Source: an uncultured Clostridia bacterium
GTDB taxonomy: Bacteria > Bacillota > Clostridia > UBA1381
Direction of reading: 5' to 3'
Assembly: GCA_947585795.1 (NCBI GenBank)
Contig: CANPXG010000009.1
Coordinates: 1-54,820 of the forward strand
Length of the DNA stretch: 54,820 bases
Shown here: piece after piece, positions 1-10,100 of the stretch
Numbering within the stretch: position 1 is the stretch's first letter
Layout of the letters: every line of letters begins with the position of its first letter
Notes under the pieces: generated by a model
Databases searched by the model: none
Told to the model about the DNA's origin: nothing
The model's input: only the letters and a program-made list of their open reading frames with translations
Made by a program: the position numbers and the translations under genes

Positions 1-79
1 TCTAAGTATTTCTTGCCCTTTATTTTACCATAAAAGTGTTTACTATGTCCTTACACAACCTGTTTACTATGTTACTATA

Positions 80-2656
80 CTATACACCCTTTGCCGGCAT
101 CCACGCGCTGCCCTCCGTCGTTCCGTTTATGGAGGTGTCGGAGTAACGCGCTTTACCGGTGAGGACGTACTTTTGACTGTCAGCCTTTTGGCACGTCAGG
201 GTCATTAAATTCCAATCAGGATTGCTGCTTGTTTGAAAATAGAATGTATTCTGCGCGTATGCGCCGTTCCATAACGGAACGTAGTTGTCGCTTTTTGCGT
301 AGGCGGAATACTCGTAATATACAGATTCCGCAAATTCGTCCTCGTTTGTGACGATATAGTCGATGTAACGGCTGCTCTCAACGCTCGGGCAGGTGAATAT
401 ACCCTTGTCCCGGCGGAACATACTTAGATCGTCTTTATTTACCCTCACTATTACCTGCATACTGTTTTCGTAGCTCGGGTAAACGTCCATGCTCGCGTAA
501 TCGCAGAATAACGTGCATGAATTATCCTTGCCGTACTTTCTCTTAACGTCGACCTCTTCCGCGCTTGAGGTATCTCTTGTCACAAAACGTATACGTGAGC
601 TTTTATAGCGCGGATTGGTTACATTTTGAGTAAACGTAACCGTGTCGCCGCGGTGCAGTGACAATATTTTTACCGGCTCCGGCCCCACGGGCTCGAGTAT
701 CCAGCGCGAGGAGGAGGTAAGCGTTTCGGGGTGGAGCGTAAAATCACGCCCTATGTAATCGCCGCAGTCCTTTAGTGCGAAGTATTTACCGGCGACAAGC
801 GTGTAAGTGCCGTCATCCTGTTTGGCAATCGAAAACATATCATCCATGCTCGGGTTGGCTCCGACATCACGCTGGTGGAGCCGCGACGGACCGGGATCTC
901 CCGCGCTGCGTGGGCGCAGAGTCAGAGCGCTGTTGGGCCAATCAGACATTTTTATAACGCCCAAATCGTCAAATTGCCCGCCCTGGGGATATAAATACGA
1001 GGGAGTTACGGTAAACTTCGTTCCCCAACCGTTTTTCAGAATAACGTCCTTCGGGTATGAAAAGGTGGGATCGTCAAGGTATATGTATTTACCGGTCGAT
1101 GCGCTTTTAATGTAAAAATCTCCTCTTATAATGTGAGAGCCGTCATCTTCCTCTTCTTCGGGATCTCTTATCGTGGTCATGGTGACCGACGCGTTGGGAT
1201 CCTCGTGAATGTTTACATCAACGTCGTAATAGTCGAGCACCGCCTGGATCTTTATCTGTCCCTTTTTGCCGTTTTTGTTGTTATCGGCAAAATTGATATA
1301 GTACAGATTTGATGTTATGAAATCGTTTGTGAGCTGTACCGACGCGGACGTGGTTCCGGGTTTAAGTCCGGTGAGAAGGGGCGCTGAGCGTCCCGTGTCG
1401 GGATCGACAATATTAAGTCCCGAAATATACGAGTAGGGGCTGTTTGTCGTTACAGTAATATAGTCGCCGCTGAATTTTATAGCCGTGCCCTTGCCGTTCG
1501 TGCTCGCGTTTTGAAGAATGATATCGTTCGCGTTTTTTAGGCGCGCTATATTCGTGTTGTCAACATAATCACCGTTTTCGTTTAAAAACTTAAGCGGATC
1601 CGACGGGACGAGAGATACCTCGAACGGTCTTAAAATAGGCGCAACCGAATGTACGGTGAGCTTGGTTTCTGTGCTTAGTAAAGCCTCATCATAATACAGC
1701 TTGACCGAAAATGAACTTGACGAGATCGAATTGGTGAAAATATTGGTCTTGCGTCTGTTCCACCGTTCCTCATTGCTTACAACATCGGTGCCGGCGCTTG
1801 TAACGGTGTGTGAATAATTGCCGGCTTCCGATTCCTTTGTCCATTCGATTTGATAGCCGCTGTAATCGTAATGTTCTAATGTGCTTGCGGATATTTCCGA
1901 AAGCGGTGAACCGTCAAAGGCATTATGAAAATACATTTTAGGCAAGGTCAGAGTATATTCGTCCCCACTCTTAATTACCTGTCCGCCGAGGTGTACTTTC
2001 ATATTGTTGAAAAAAGTTTTCATATCGACCTTGTCGCCGAGGATAACGTCCGACGCGGTAGCGTCCGCCATAAGCTGTGCGTCGCTGCCGTCCTCAGGGT
2101 GATATTCGGTATCGGAAAATTCAACCGTGACTTCCTTTTGTTCCTCGTCGTCAATAATAGAAATGTTTGCGCCCGATAGACCGACGATCGCCTCAGGCGT
2201 TTCGGGCACAAGGTTTACCGTGAGCGTTCTGTCATCGTCGCCTTTAAGGTTGTTCTTCGGTTTTATCGCTATAGTTTTTTCCGTTTCGCCCTCCGCGAAG
2301 TTAAGCGGAAGGTACGCGCTTTCAAGCGACGCCGAAAGTCCATCAAGCATTTCGCCGATTATTGACTTATGGTCGCGGGAGTTTTGTACGTCCTCGCCGC
2401 CGTCCTCGTACAGCTCAAGCTTATAATCCTTGCCGTACGTTGCCGTAATGTCGATCATGTCAAGTCGAAGCGTTGCTTCGGGCAAATAGTCACCGCCTCT
2501 TTGCACCTTAAAAATATACGGTGCTTCGGAGTTTTCGTCTATTTCCGCACCCGTGATCGACAGATTGAACGCGCCGCTGTTTTGCGCCGCTTCGCTCAGT
2601 TCAGCCTCCGGCAAATAAATAGGTTCCCCTTCGGCGAAAACCGGAAGCTGAACCAT
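80..2656 (-). CDS. Calx-beta domain surface protein, probably 5'-truncated
   Basis: Large protein of about 858 residues with a Calx-beta-like repeat near the N-terminus (about residues 28-170; motifs DITATYGKDY and ISIIDDEE), a fold found in extracellular adhesins and matrix proteins. The rest is beta-rich and unrecognised. The first residues (VQLPVFAEGEP) look like the end of a signal peptide with a cleavage site after VFA. Upstream in the same frame the translation reads WASFAAALAAP and then meets a TGA, with no start codon and no Shine-Dalgarno. The ATG at 2656 is therefore only the first available start, and the true 5' end seems to be missing. It lies 81 bp behind polC and its terminator, with no visible promoter of its own. 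It may be a non-expressed remnant of a secreted protein gene. The 3' end looks intact. Confidence 0.6.
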   Translation of the reverse strand: MVQLPVFAEGEPIYLPEAELSEAAQNSGAFNLSITGAEIDENSEAPYIFKVQRGGDYLPEATLRLDMIDITATYGKDYKLELYEDGGEDVQNSRDHKSIIGEMLDGLSASLESAYLPLNFAEGETEKTIAIKPKNNLKGDDDRTLTVNLVPETPEAIVGLSGANISIIDDEEQKEVTVEFSDTEYHPEDGSDAQLMADATASDVILGDKVDMKTFFNNMKVHLGGQVIKSGDEYTLTLPKMYFHNAFDGSPLSEISASTLEHYDYSGYQIEWTKESEAGNYSHTVTSAGTDVVSNEERWNRRKTNIFTNSISSSSFSVKLYYDEALLSTETKLTVHSVAPILRPFEVSLVPSDPLKFLNENGDYVDNTNIARLKNANDIILQNASTNGKGTAIKFSGDYITVTTNSPYSYISGLNIVDPDTGRSAPLLTGLKPGTTSASVQLTNDFITSNLYYINFADNNKNGKKGQIKIQAVLDYYDVDVNIHEDPNASVTMTTIRDPEEEEDDGSHIIRGDFYIKSASTGKYIYLDDPTFSYPKDVILKNGWGTKFTVTPSYLYPQGGQFDDLGVIKMSDWPNSALTLRPRSAGDPGPSRLHQRDVGANPSMDDMFSIAKQDDGTYTLVAGKYFALKDCGDYIGRDFTLHPETLTSSSRWILEPVGPEPVKILSLHRGDTVTFTQNVTNPRYKSSRIRFVTRDTSSAEEVDVKRKYGKDNSCTLFCDYASMDVYPSYENSMQVIVRVNKDDLSMFRRDKGIFTCPSVESSRYIDYIVTNEDEFAESVYYEYSAYAKSDNYVPLWNGAYAQNTFYFQTSSNPDWNLMTLTCQKADSQKYVLTGKARYSDTSINGTTEGSAWMPAKGV

Positions 2657-2706
2657 AGGAGCCGCAAGTGCGGCAGCAAAAGAAGCCCATTCGTGTCAAA
2701 CAAGCA

Positions 2707-2740
2707 ATAAAAAAAGACGGAAAACCGTCTTTTTTATCAG
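2707..2740 (-). terminator. Intrinsic terminator of polC
   Basis: AAAAGACGG and CCGTCTTTT form a tight hairpin over a short AAAA/TTTT loop, with T-runs on both sides. It overlaps the polC stop and would end transcription before the truncated surface-protein gene. Confidence 0.85.
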
Positions 2741-5700
2741 TCAAACAACGATACCTGGTCAGTATCGGGGAGCTCGTCAAAGCAGCCGTTTTCTTCGAGC
2801 ACGGCAAGCGGTACCTTGCCTATACCTGTGCGAAGTCTTAGATCCTCCACGTTGCGGAAATCTCCCTTTGCCCTCTCTGCCGTGATGCTCTTGGCATCGT
2901 TTGCGCTAAGTCCCGGCAGCGCGCTCAAGGGCGGCAGTATGCCCTCGTCGGTCTGTATGAAATCGACAGCGTCGGACTTGTACAGATCCACCGGGATAAA
3001 GTTTATTCCGCGCGCGTACATCTCAACGCATATCTCGAGCACGGGAATAAGGTTTTCCTCTTTCGGTGTTGCCGTGCCGTCTTTTTTCTTAAGGTTAATC
3101 AAGCGTATTTCTTCTTTCACCCTCTCCATTCCGCGCGCCATTACGGACGCGTCAAAGTCGTCTGCACGGACGGTAAAATACGCTATATAAAACGCTTCGG
3201 GATAATGCACCTTAAAGTACGCGATCCTGACGGCGGACATTACGTAAGCCACCGCGTGCGCCTTCGGGAACATGTATTTTATTTTTTTGCATGAGTCGAT
3301 GTACCAATCGGGCACGTTGTTGTCGCGCATCTCCTGTTCAAATTCCGCGGTAAGTCCTTTGCCTTTTCTTACCATTTCCATTATCTTGAACGCGTGTTCG
3401 TTTTCCAGTCCCATGGAAATGAGGTAAATCATAATATCGTCGCGGGCGCATATGGAGTGCGACAAGTCCGTTTTGCCTGACCGTATAAGCTCCTGCGCGT
3501 TGCCGAGCCACACGTCTGTGCCGTGTGACAGTCCCGAAATCCTGACAAGCTCCGAAAACGTGGTGGGTTTTGTGTCCTCAAGCATCTGACGCACAAATTT
3601 CGTACCAAACTCAGGTACTCCGTATGTTCCCAGCCGCGTTCCTATATCTTCGCCCGGCAGCAGCTTTAACGCCTTGTTTGACGTGAACAAACTCATCGTT
3701 TCGGGATCGTCCATAGGTATATCCTTCGCTTTCAGTCCCGTTATGTCCTCAAGCATTCGTATTACCGTGGGATCATCGTGACCGAGCTCGTCGAGCTTTA
3801 AAAGGTTTTGGTCGATTTTGTGGTAATCGAAGTGCGTCGTTATTATGTCAGAGTTTGGATCGTCGGCGGGGTGCTGTACGGGGCAGAACTCGTGTATATC
3901 GTTCTCAAGCGGCACGACGATTATGCCGCCGGGGTGCTGCCCCGAAGTGCGTTTTACGCCCTTACAGCCCATGGCAAGGCGCATCATTTCAGCGCCTCGC
4001 ATCGTAATGCCCTTTTCCTCACAGTATTTGCGCACATAACCGAACGCGGTTTTTTCCGCGACAGTGCCTATCGTGCCGGCTCTGAATACCTTTCCTGTGC
4101 CGAAATACGTTTCCGTGTACTTGTGTATCACCGGCTGGTACACGCCCGAAAAATTAAGGTCGATGTCGGGTTCTTTGTCGCCCTTGAAGCCCAAAAATGT
4201 TTCAAACGGTATGTCGTGACCGTCTTTTTTGTACTTCGTGCCGCATTTTGGGCATACTTTGTCAGGGAGGTCACAGCCAGATAAGCCTATTTCAGAGTTG
4301 ATAAACTCGACGTTTTTGCAATTTGGGCATATATAATGTCCTTGAAGTGAGTTTACCTCGGTTATGTCGGACAAAAACGCTACGAGCGATGAGCCGACAG
4401 AACCGCGTGAGCCGACAAGGTAGCCGTCCGCGAGTGAGTGGCGCACAAGTTCCTGTGCTATCTTGTACATTACGGAGAAGCCGTAGGTCGTTATTGAGTA
4501 AAGCTCCTTGTCAAGGCGTTTCTGTACTATTTCGGGAAGTGGATCGCCGTATATTTCCTTTGCGCGCCGCGTCGCGTCGTTTACTATATCCTCCTTTGCG
4601 CCCGGTATTACGGGCGGACACTTCTTTTCGGGTATGGGGCGAACGTCGTCTATCATGTCCGCGATGAGGTTTGTGTTGGTGACAACGACCTCGTATGCTT
4701 TCGGTTTTCCGAGGTAGTCAAATTCCTCAAGCATCTCTTCGGTGGTCCTGAAGTAAAGCGGAGCTTGGTTGTCCGCGTCAGCGAAGCCCTTGTAGTTCAT
4801 GAGTATTTTACGATAGTCCGCGCCTTCTTTATCCATAAAGTGAACGTCGCACGTGGCGCAGACGGGTTTTTTGCACTTGTCGCCAATCTCGACAACGCGT
4901 CGGTTTAAGTTCATTAGATCCTCGTCGGTATTGACGTATGGGTGGTGGCGGTCGTATTTCATGTACGCGTTGTTGCCGATGGGCTGTATTTCGAGGTAAT
5001 CGTAAAAATCGGCGATTTCGATGAGTTCGTCGTCGCTTTTGCCGTCGACGACGGCTCTAAAAAATTCGCCCGCCTCACACGCTGAGCCTAAAATAAGTCC
5101 CTCGCGTTTCTCTATGAGTAGGCTGCGCGGTATGCGCGGGGTACGGTAAAAATAGTTTAGGTGCGACTGTGAAACTATTTCGTATATGTGGCGCAGTCCC
5201 GTTTGGTTTTTCGCGAGTATGATTATGTGGTAGGCTCTGTTCTTTTTAGATGCTCCGCTAAGGTCAAACGACGCGTTCAGTGTGTCTAAACGCTCTGTCC
5301 CCTTTTCCTTTAATTCCGTGAGCATTTTTAAAAAGACATCAGCCGTGGCTTTCGCGTCATCAACGGCGCGGTGGTGGTTTTCGAGTATAACGCCGAGGTG
5401 CTTCGTGAGTGTGTCGAGCTTGAAATTGTGAAGGTCGGGGTACATGCACCGCGCGAGCATGAGCGTGTCGATGTAGGGAAAATCAAATTTTAAGTTGTTG
5501 TCCTTAGCCGCTTTTTTTATAAAGCCCGTGTCAAATTCCGCGTTGTGCGCCACAAGCGTGCAGTCCTTGCAAAATTCAAAGAATTTCGGCAGCAGGTCAC
5601 CTATTTTCGGTGCGTCCTTTACCATATCGTCGTTTATGCCGGTGAGGTTCACTATCTCCTCGGGGATAGGCTGATCGGGGTTCACGAACGTTGACCATCT

Positions 5701-6780
5701 GTCGGTGATTTCGCCGTTTACGACCTTTACAGCGCCTATCTCGGTTATGTTGTTTTTGTTTTTGTCAAGTCCCGTGGTTTCTATATCAAATACTACGAAC
5801 GCGGAATTCAAGTCACCTTTCGGGGTGCCGTAAACAATTTTTTGACTGTCGTCTATGAGGTATCCTTCCACGCCGTAAAGTATTTTTATTTTCTCGTTAA
5901 ATCCCGACGCTTTCATCGCGTCGGGGAACGACTGTACAACGCCGTGGTCGGTGACCGCGACAGCCTCGTGTCCCCAGTATATCGCCCTGTCTATAAGATC
6001 CTCCACGGAGTTTACCGCGTCCATAGCGGACATTTGTGTGTGCAAATGGAGCTCGACGCGCTTTTTCGGGGCGTTGTCGGGACGTATGGGCGGTTTGCCG
6101 ATATGGGCTATGTCGCTCAGCATAATAACCGTTTCGCCCGCGTACTCGTCATACTGAGCTTTGCCGCGCGCGACAATGTAAATACCACCGCTTTTTACGC
6201 CTTTTTTGAGCGTCGAATACAGCTTATCAAACGGCGCGTCGTCGTCTGTTTTTCTTATAAATAATTTTGCGGAGATGGAGTCACTGTTGTCGGTAACGGA
6301 CATTGAAACAAGATGAAATTCCTTACCCGTTTTTTTGGAGGTAACGGAACGTTCATCAACAAAAAACACTCTGCCGGAAATCGTTATTCTGCCGGAATTG
6401 TTATTGACAGAGCGTATTGATACTATTTTATCTTTTATCGGTCGTCCGTAAAGCATGTCCGACACGTCGGCTTTGCCCACGTATTCAGAGGTGACACCGT
6501 CCTCAATTGCTTGGTTTGTCTGCCCTTTTTCGAGCGTGTATATCATGACGTTTTTGTCGGACGGTGTGTCTTTGCGTGATGATGTGACAATTACTTCGGC
6601 AAGGTTGCACGCTTTCTTTACGCTGCTTTGAACGCGTGATGTGATGTATTCCGACGCGCCCGATGCGAGCATAAGCTTGATTTTGCGTCTGTTTTTTGAA
6701 ACGCTTATTTTTTCCACAATTATGTCCGATATTTCATCATCGCGTATCTGTGGGAAAAGTACGCCCAGCTTCGGTTTCAA
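2737..6780 (-). CDS. polC: DNA polymerase III alpha subunit, Gram-positive PolC type
   Basis: Replicative polymerase with built-in proofreading. Domain order in the 1,347-residue product: N-terminal and OB-fold region; PHP domain starting near residue 241 (VELHLHTQMSAMD), interrupted near residue 331 by a DEDDh exonuclease (FDIETTGLDKN; HNAEFDTGFIKKA); a cysteine-rich zinc module (CPNCKN and CPKCGTKY); palm motifs GSRGSVGSSLVAF and PDIDLNFSG; and a C-terminal helix-hairpin-helix region. Length is slightly below the usual 1,430. I place the start at the TTG at 6780 because AAGGAGG lies 8 bases upstream. A longer frame opening at 6870 would read into the palindrome-rich intergenic DNA and is unlikely. 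Confidence 0.95.
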   Translation of the reverse strand: MKPKLGVLFPQIRDDEISDIIVEKISVSKNRRKIKLMLASGASEYITSRVQSSVKKACNLAEVIVTSSRKDTPSDKNVMIYTLEKGQTNQAIEDGVTSEYVGKADVSDMLYGRPIKDKIVSIRSVNNNSGRITISGRVFFVDERSVTSKKTGKEFHLVSMSVTDNSDSISAKLFIRKTDDDAPFDKLYSTLKKGVKSGGIYIVARGKAQYDEYAGETVIMLSDIAHIGKPPIRPDNAPKKRVELHLHTQMSAMDAVNSVEDLIDRAIYWGHEAVAVTDHGVVQSFPDAMKASGFNEKIKILYGVEGYLIDDSQKIVYGTPKGDLNSAFVVFDIETTGLDKNKNNITEIGAVKVVNGEITDRWSTFVNPDQPIPEEIVNLTGINDDMVKDAPKIGDLLPKFFEFCKDCTLVAHNAEFDTGFIKKAAKDNNLKFDFPYIDTLMLARCMYPDLHNFKLDTLTKHLGVILENHHRAVDDAKATADVFLKMLTELKEKGTERLDTLNASFDLSGASKKNRAYHIIILAKNQTGLRHIYEIVSQSHLNYFYRTPRIPRSLLIEKREGLILGSACEAGEFFRAVVDGKSDDELIEIADFYDYLEIQPIGNNAYMKYDRHHPYVNTDEDLMNLNRRVVEIGDKCKKPVCATCDVHFMDKEGADYRKILMNYKGFADADNQAPLYFRTTEEMLEEFDYLGKPKAYEVVVTNTNLIADMIDDVRPIPEKKCPPVIPGAKEDIVNDATRRAKEIYGDPLPEIVQKRLDKELYSITTYGFSVMYKIAQELVRHSLADGYLVGSRGSVGSSLVAFLSDITEVNSLQGHYICPNCKNVEFINSEIGLSGCDLPDKVCPKCGTKYKKDGHDIPFETFLGFKGDKEPDIDLNFSGVYQPVIHKYTETYFGTGKVFRAGTIGTVAEKTAFGYVRKYCEEKGITMRGAEMMRLAMGCKGVKRTSGQHPGGIIVVPLENDIHEFCPVQHPADDPNSDIITTHFDYHKIDQNLLKLDELGHDDPTVIRMLEDITGLKAKDIPMDDPETMSLFTSNKALKLLPGEDIGTRLGTYGVPEFGTKFVRQMLEDTKPTTFSELVRISGLSHGTDVWLGNAQELIRSGKTDLSHSICARDDIMIYLISMGLENEHAFKIMEMVRKGKGLTAEFEQEMRDNNVPDWYIDSCKKIKYMFPKAHAVAYVMSAVRIAYFKVHYPEAFYIAYFTVRADDFDASVMARGMERVKEEIRLINLKKKDGTATPKEENLIPVLEICVEMYARGINFIPVDLYKSDAVDFIQTDEGILPPLSALPGLSANDAKSITAERAKGDFRNVEDLRLRTGIGKVPLAVLEENGCFDELPDTDQVSLFD

Positions 6781-7015
6781 AACGGGTTCCTCCTTTCTGT
6801 GATGTATTTTGCCCCGATTGGGTAAATTATGATTTATATGTGTAAACCCCTCCGTCGGCTTCGCCGACACCTCCCCTAGTAGGGGAGGCTTGCGATATGC
6901 GCCGCCCGCGGGCGGATAATATCCGCCCCTGCAAACACAAGATTTCGTGTGTACGGAACGGCTTTATGCCGTTTCGTATGGTTTGCTGACGACATGCGCG
7001 TCAGCAAACATCAAT

Positions 7016-7047
7016 GATAAAAAAGTTTCCTCGGGAACTTTTTTATC
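7016..7047 (-). terminator. Bidirectional terminator downstream of purL
   Basis: GATAAAAAAGTT and AACTTTTTTATC form a perfect 12-bp stem with an 8-base loop. The arms supply A- and T-runs in both directions, so it can end purL transcription. Confidence 0.75.
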
Positions 7048-7086
7048 TTCACAATTCTATATTGGCTGAAAGCGAAGCTTTCAGAC

Positions 7087-7106
7087 GGCGTGCGGACGCG
7101 CACGCC
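7087..7106. repeat. Dispersed 20-bp palindromic unit, copy 1
   Basis: GGCGTGCGGACGCGCACGCC, a 7-bp-arm hairpin. An identical copy sits at 21998-22017, also in an intergenic gap. Confidence 0.8.
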
Positions 7107-7127
7107 TATAAATCATAATTTATCCCA

Positions 7128-10100
7128 TCATCTAAAATATCCCACGCCAGCTTCAAAGAGTTTTTGGTTCTTATCGCCCGGGACGTTAAACGCGGTATTC
7201 GCGAGTGTGGTACGTTCGCTGTGTCCCATTTTGCCGAGCACGCGTCCGTCGGGGCTTGTTATGCCCTCAATTGCAGATACCGAGCCGTTCGGGTTCCACG
7301 CTATATCATACGTCGCCTTGCCGTCGAGGTTTACGTACTGCGTCGCGATTTGACCGTTTGCCGCCAATTCCGCTACCTGCTCCGGCGACGCGATAAAGCG
7401 TCCCTCGCCGTGCGATACGGCAATCGTATGAATGTCGCCCGTGTTCACGTTCGCGAACCACGGCGACTTGTTCGACGCGATCCTCGTCTGTACCATGCAC
7501 GAAACGTGTCTGCCTATCGTGTTAAACGTAAGCGTCGGCGAATTATCGTCGAGGTCGCGTATCTCGCCGTACGGCACAAGTCCGAGCTTTATAAGCGCCT
7601 GGAAGCCGTTGCAGATACCAAGCATAAGTCCGTCGCGGTTTTTGAGCATATTCATAACAGCGTCCTTCACAAGCGGATTGCGGAACGCCGTCGCGATAAA
7701 CTTACCGCTGCCCTCCGGCTCGTCGCCGCCCGAGAAGCCGCCCGGGATCATCACTATCTGCGAATTGTTGATACGCTTTTCCATCTCGCGCATCGAATAC
7801 TCTACATCGCTGCCGCTTAAATTCCTTATAACGAACACGTCGGCGACTCCGCCCGCGTCCTCGAAGCAGCGCGCTGTGTCGTACTCGCAGTTAGTTCCCG
7901 GAAATACGGGAATAAATATTCTCGGTTTCGCAAATTTCTCTGTCGCGACCGTGATACCGCGCTTGTCGTATGTGTACGTTTCAGGCTCTGACGTGAATTT
8001 GCACGCCTTTGTCGGGAATACCTTTTCAAGCGGATTCGTCCACGCGTCGATCGCCTCGTCAAGCGGGATTTTTACGCCGCAAACGTCGATTTGAGTCGCG
8101 TCGGTCGTTTCGCCGAGTTCAACGAGTTCGGGCATATTATTGTCTGTTGTAAGTAGCGACGTTATACCCTCAACCTCCAAAACAATCGAGCCTATCGGCG
8201 CACCCCAAATATCCTCCGCGCTTATATTTTCGTTAAACTTAAATCCTATTTTATTTCCGAACGCCATTTTTGAAATTGTTTCCGCAAGACCGAAGCCCTT
8301 TACGACGCTCGCGGAAAGAATTTTCGCGCCCGCTTTGATTCTCTTGCCCTTTATTTCAACCGTTTCCTGTGGTGTGTCGAGAAAACGTACCAAATCGTAC
8401 ATATTTTTCAGCTTGTCAAAATCGGGCATATCGTTTTCGTCGCGCTCGGCTTTGAGCATGATCACGGTCGAACCCGCCTTTTTAAACTCCTGCGACTTGA
8501 CCTTGTCCGCCTTCACCGGAGCAACCGCGAACGATGTAAGCGTCGGCGGCACGTCAAGGTCGTTAAACGATCCACTCATCGAGTCCTTGCCGCCTATCGC
8601 CGCGATACCAAGCTCAAGCTGCGCCCTGTACGCGCCCATTAACGCCGCGAACGGCTTACCCCAACGTTTGGGATCCGTTCCAAGACGCTCAAAGTACTCT
8701 TGGAATGTCAGATAAATCTTTTTATAGTCTGCGCCAAGTGCAACAGCCTTTGAAACAGACTCCACGACCGCGTATGCCGCGCCGTGGTACGGGCTCCACT
8801 TTGACAATGCAGGATTATAGCCGAATGTCATAACGGTAGCCGTGTTAGTCTTGCCGCCCTGAACCGGCACCTTGGCAGCCATGCCGTCGGACGGGGTAAA
8901 CTGGTACTTGCCGCCAAACGGCATAAGTACTGAATTTGCGCCGATAGTCGAGTCGAATCGCTCAGAAAGTCCCTTCTGCGAGCAGACGTTCAAATCCGAC
9001 AAAATATCAAGCCATTCCCTCTTTATGTCGGTAATTTTTTTATCTTTAAAGTATCCGTTTTCACTGTCGGGGAGCTCTACCTCCACGTCGGTGTTCTTCG
9101 TTGCGCCGTTTGTGTTAAGGAAGTCACGCGAGATGTCGCACACCGTTTTGCCGCGCCAGTTCATCACGAGCCTGTTTGCGCTCGTCACAACCGCTACCTC
9201 GGTCGCTTCTAAGTTTTCCTCGTGCGCGTATTCTATAAACTTCTCCGCGTCGGACTTTCTCACAACGACAGCCATTCTCTCCTGCGACTCGCTTATCGCA
9301 AGCTCCGTGCCGTCAAGTCCCTCATACTTTTTCGGCACTTTGTCGAGGTTTATGGTAAGACCGTCCGCAAGCTCGCCTATCGCCACGGACACGCCGCCCG
9401 CGCCGAAGTCGTTGCAGCGTTTTATAAGCGTCGTGACTTTCTCGTTTCTGAAAAGACGCTGGATTTTACGCTCTACCGGCGGATTACCCTTTTGTACCTC
9501 GCTGCCGCACGTCAAAACGCTCTGCTCCGTGTGAGCCTTTGACGAGCCTGTTGCGCCGCCTATGCCGTCGCGTCCCGTTCTGCCGCCTAAAAGTATGATA
9601 ACGTCGCCCTCAGACGGCACTTCGCGGATAACGTTTTTTTTCGGAGCAGCGCCTATTACCGCGCCTATCTCCATGCGCTTCGCGACGTAGCCCTCGTCGT
9701 AAATTTCCTGCACCTGTCCTGTCGCAAGACCTATCTGGTTGCCGTACGAGCTGTAGCCAGCAGCCGCGCCGCGCGTGATTTTGCGCTGCATGAGCTTGCC
9801 CTGAAGCGTATCCTTGAGCGAAGTGCGTGGGTCGCCGCTGCCTGTTACGCGCATCGCCTGGTAGACATACGAGCGACCCGACAGCGGGTCACGTATCGCA
9901 CCACCAAGGCACGTCGCCGCGCCGCCAAACGGTTCGATTTCGGTCGGGTGGTTGTGCGTTTCGTTCTTGAACATAATAAGCCAGTCCTCGTCAACACCGT
10001 CCACGTCAACGGGTACGACTATCGAGCAGGCGTTGATTTCCTCGGACTCGTCTATTTCCTTTAAAAGTCCGCGCTTTTTAAGCTGCTTTACTATAATCGT

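Larger units (their letters stand above)
6845..7110. repeat. Array of small palindromes between purL and polC
   Basis: About eight hairpin units follow each other in 260 bp without a gene: GTCGGC/GCCGAC, CCTCCCCT/AGGGGAGG, GGGCGGATA/ATATCCGCCC, AACGGC/GCCGTT, GTTTGCTGACG/CGTCAGCAAAC, the 12-bp terminator stem at 7016-7047, CTGAAAG/CTTTCAG and GGCGTGC/GCACGCC. The last unit recurs at 21998-22017. The pattern resembles REP/BIME-type mosaics. No coding potential is seen. Confidence 0.7.

Noticed and set aside
7164-7820. Long antisense frames inside purL, and similar ones inside polC, adhE and the ABC genes
   Set aside because: They mirror the codon structure of the real gene, lack ribosome sites, and have Arg/Val/His-rich translations typical of antisense shadows.
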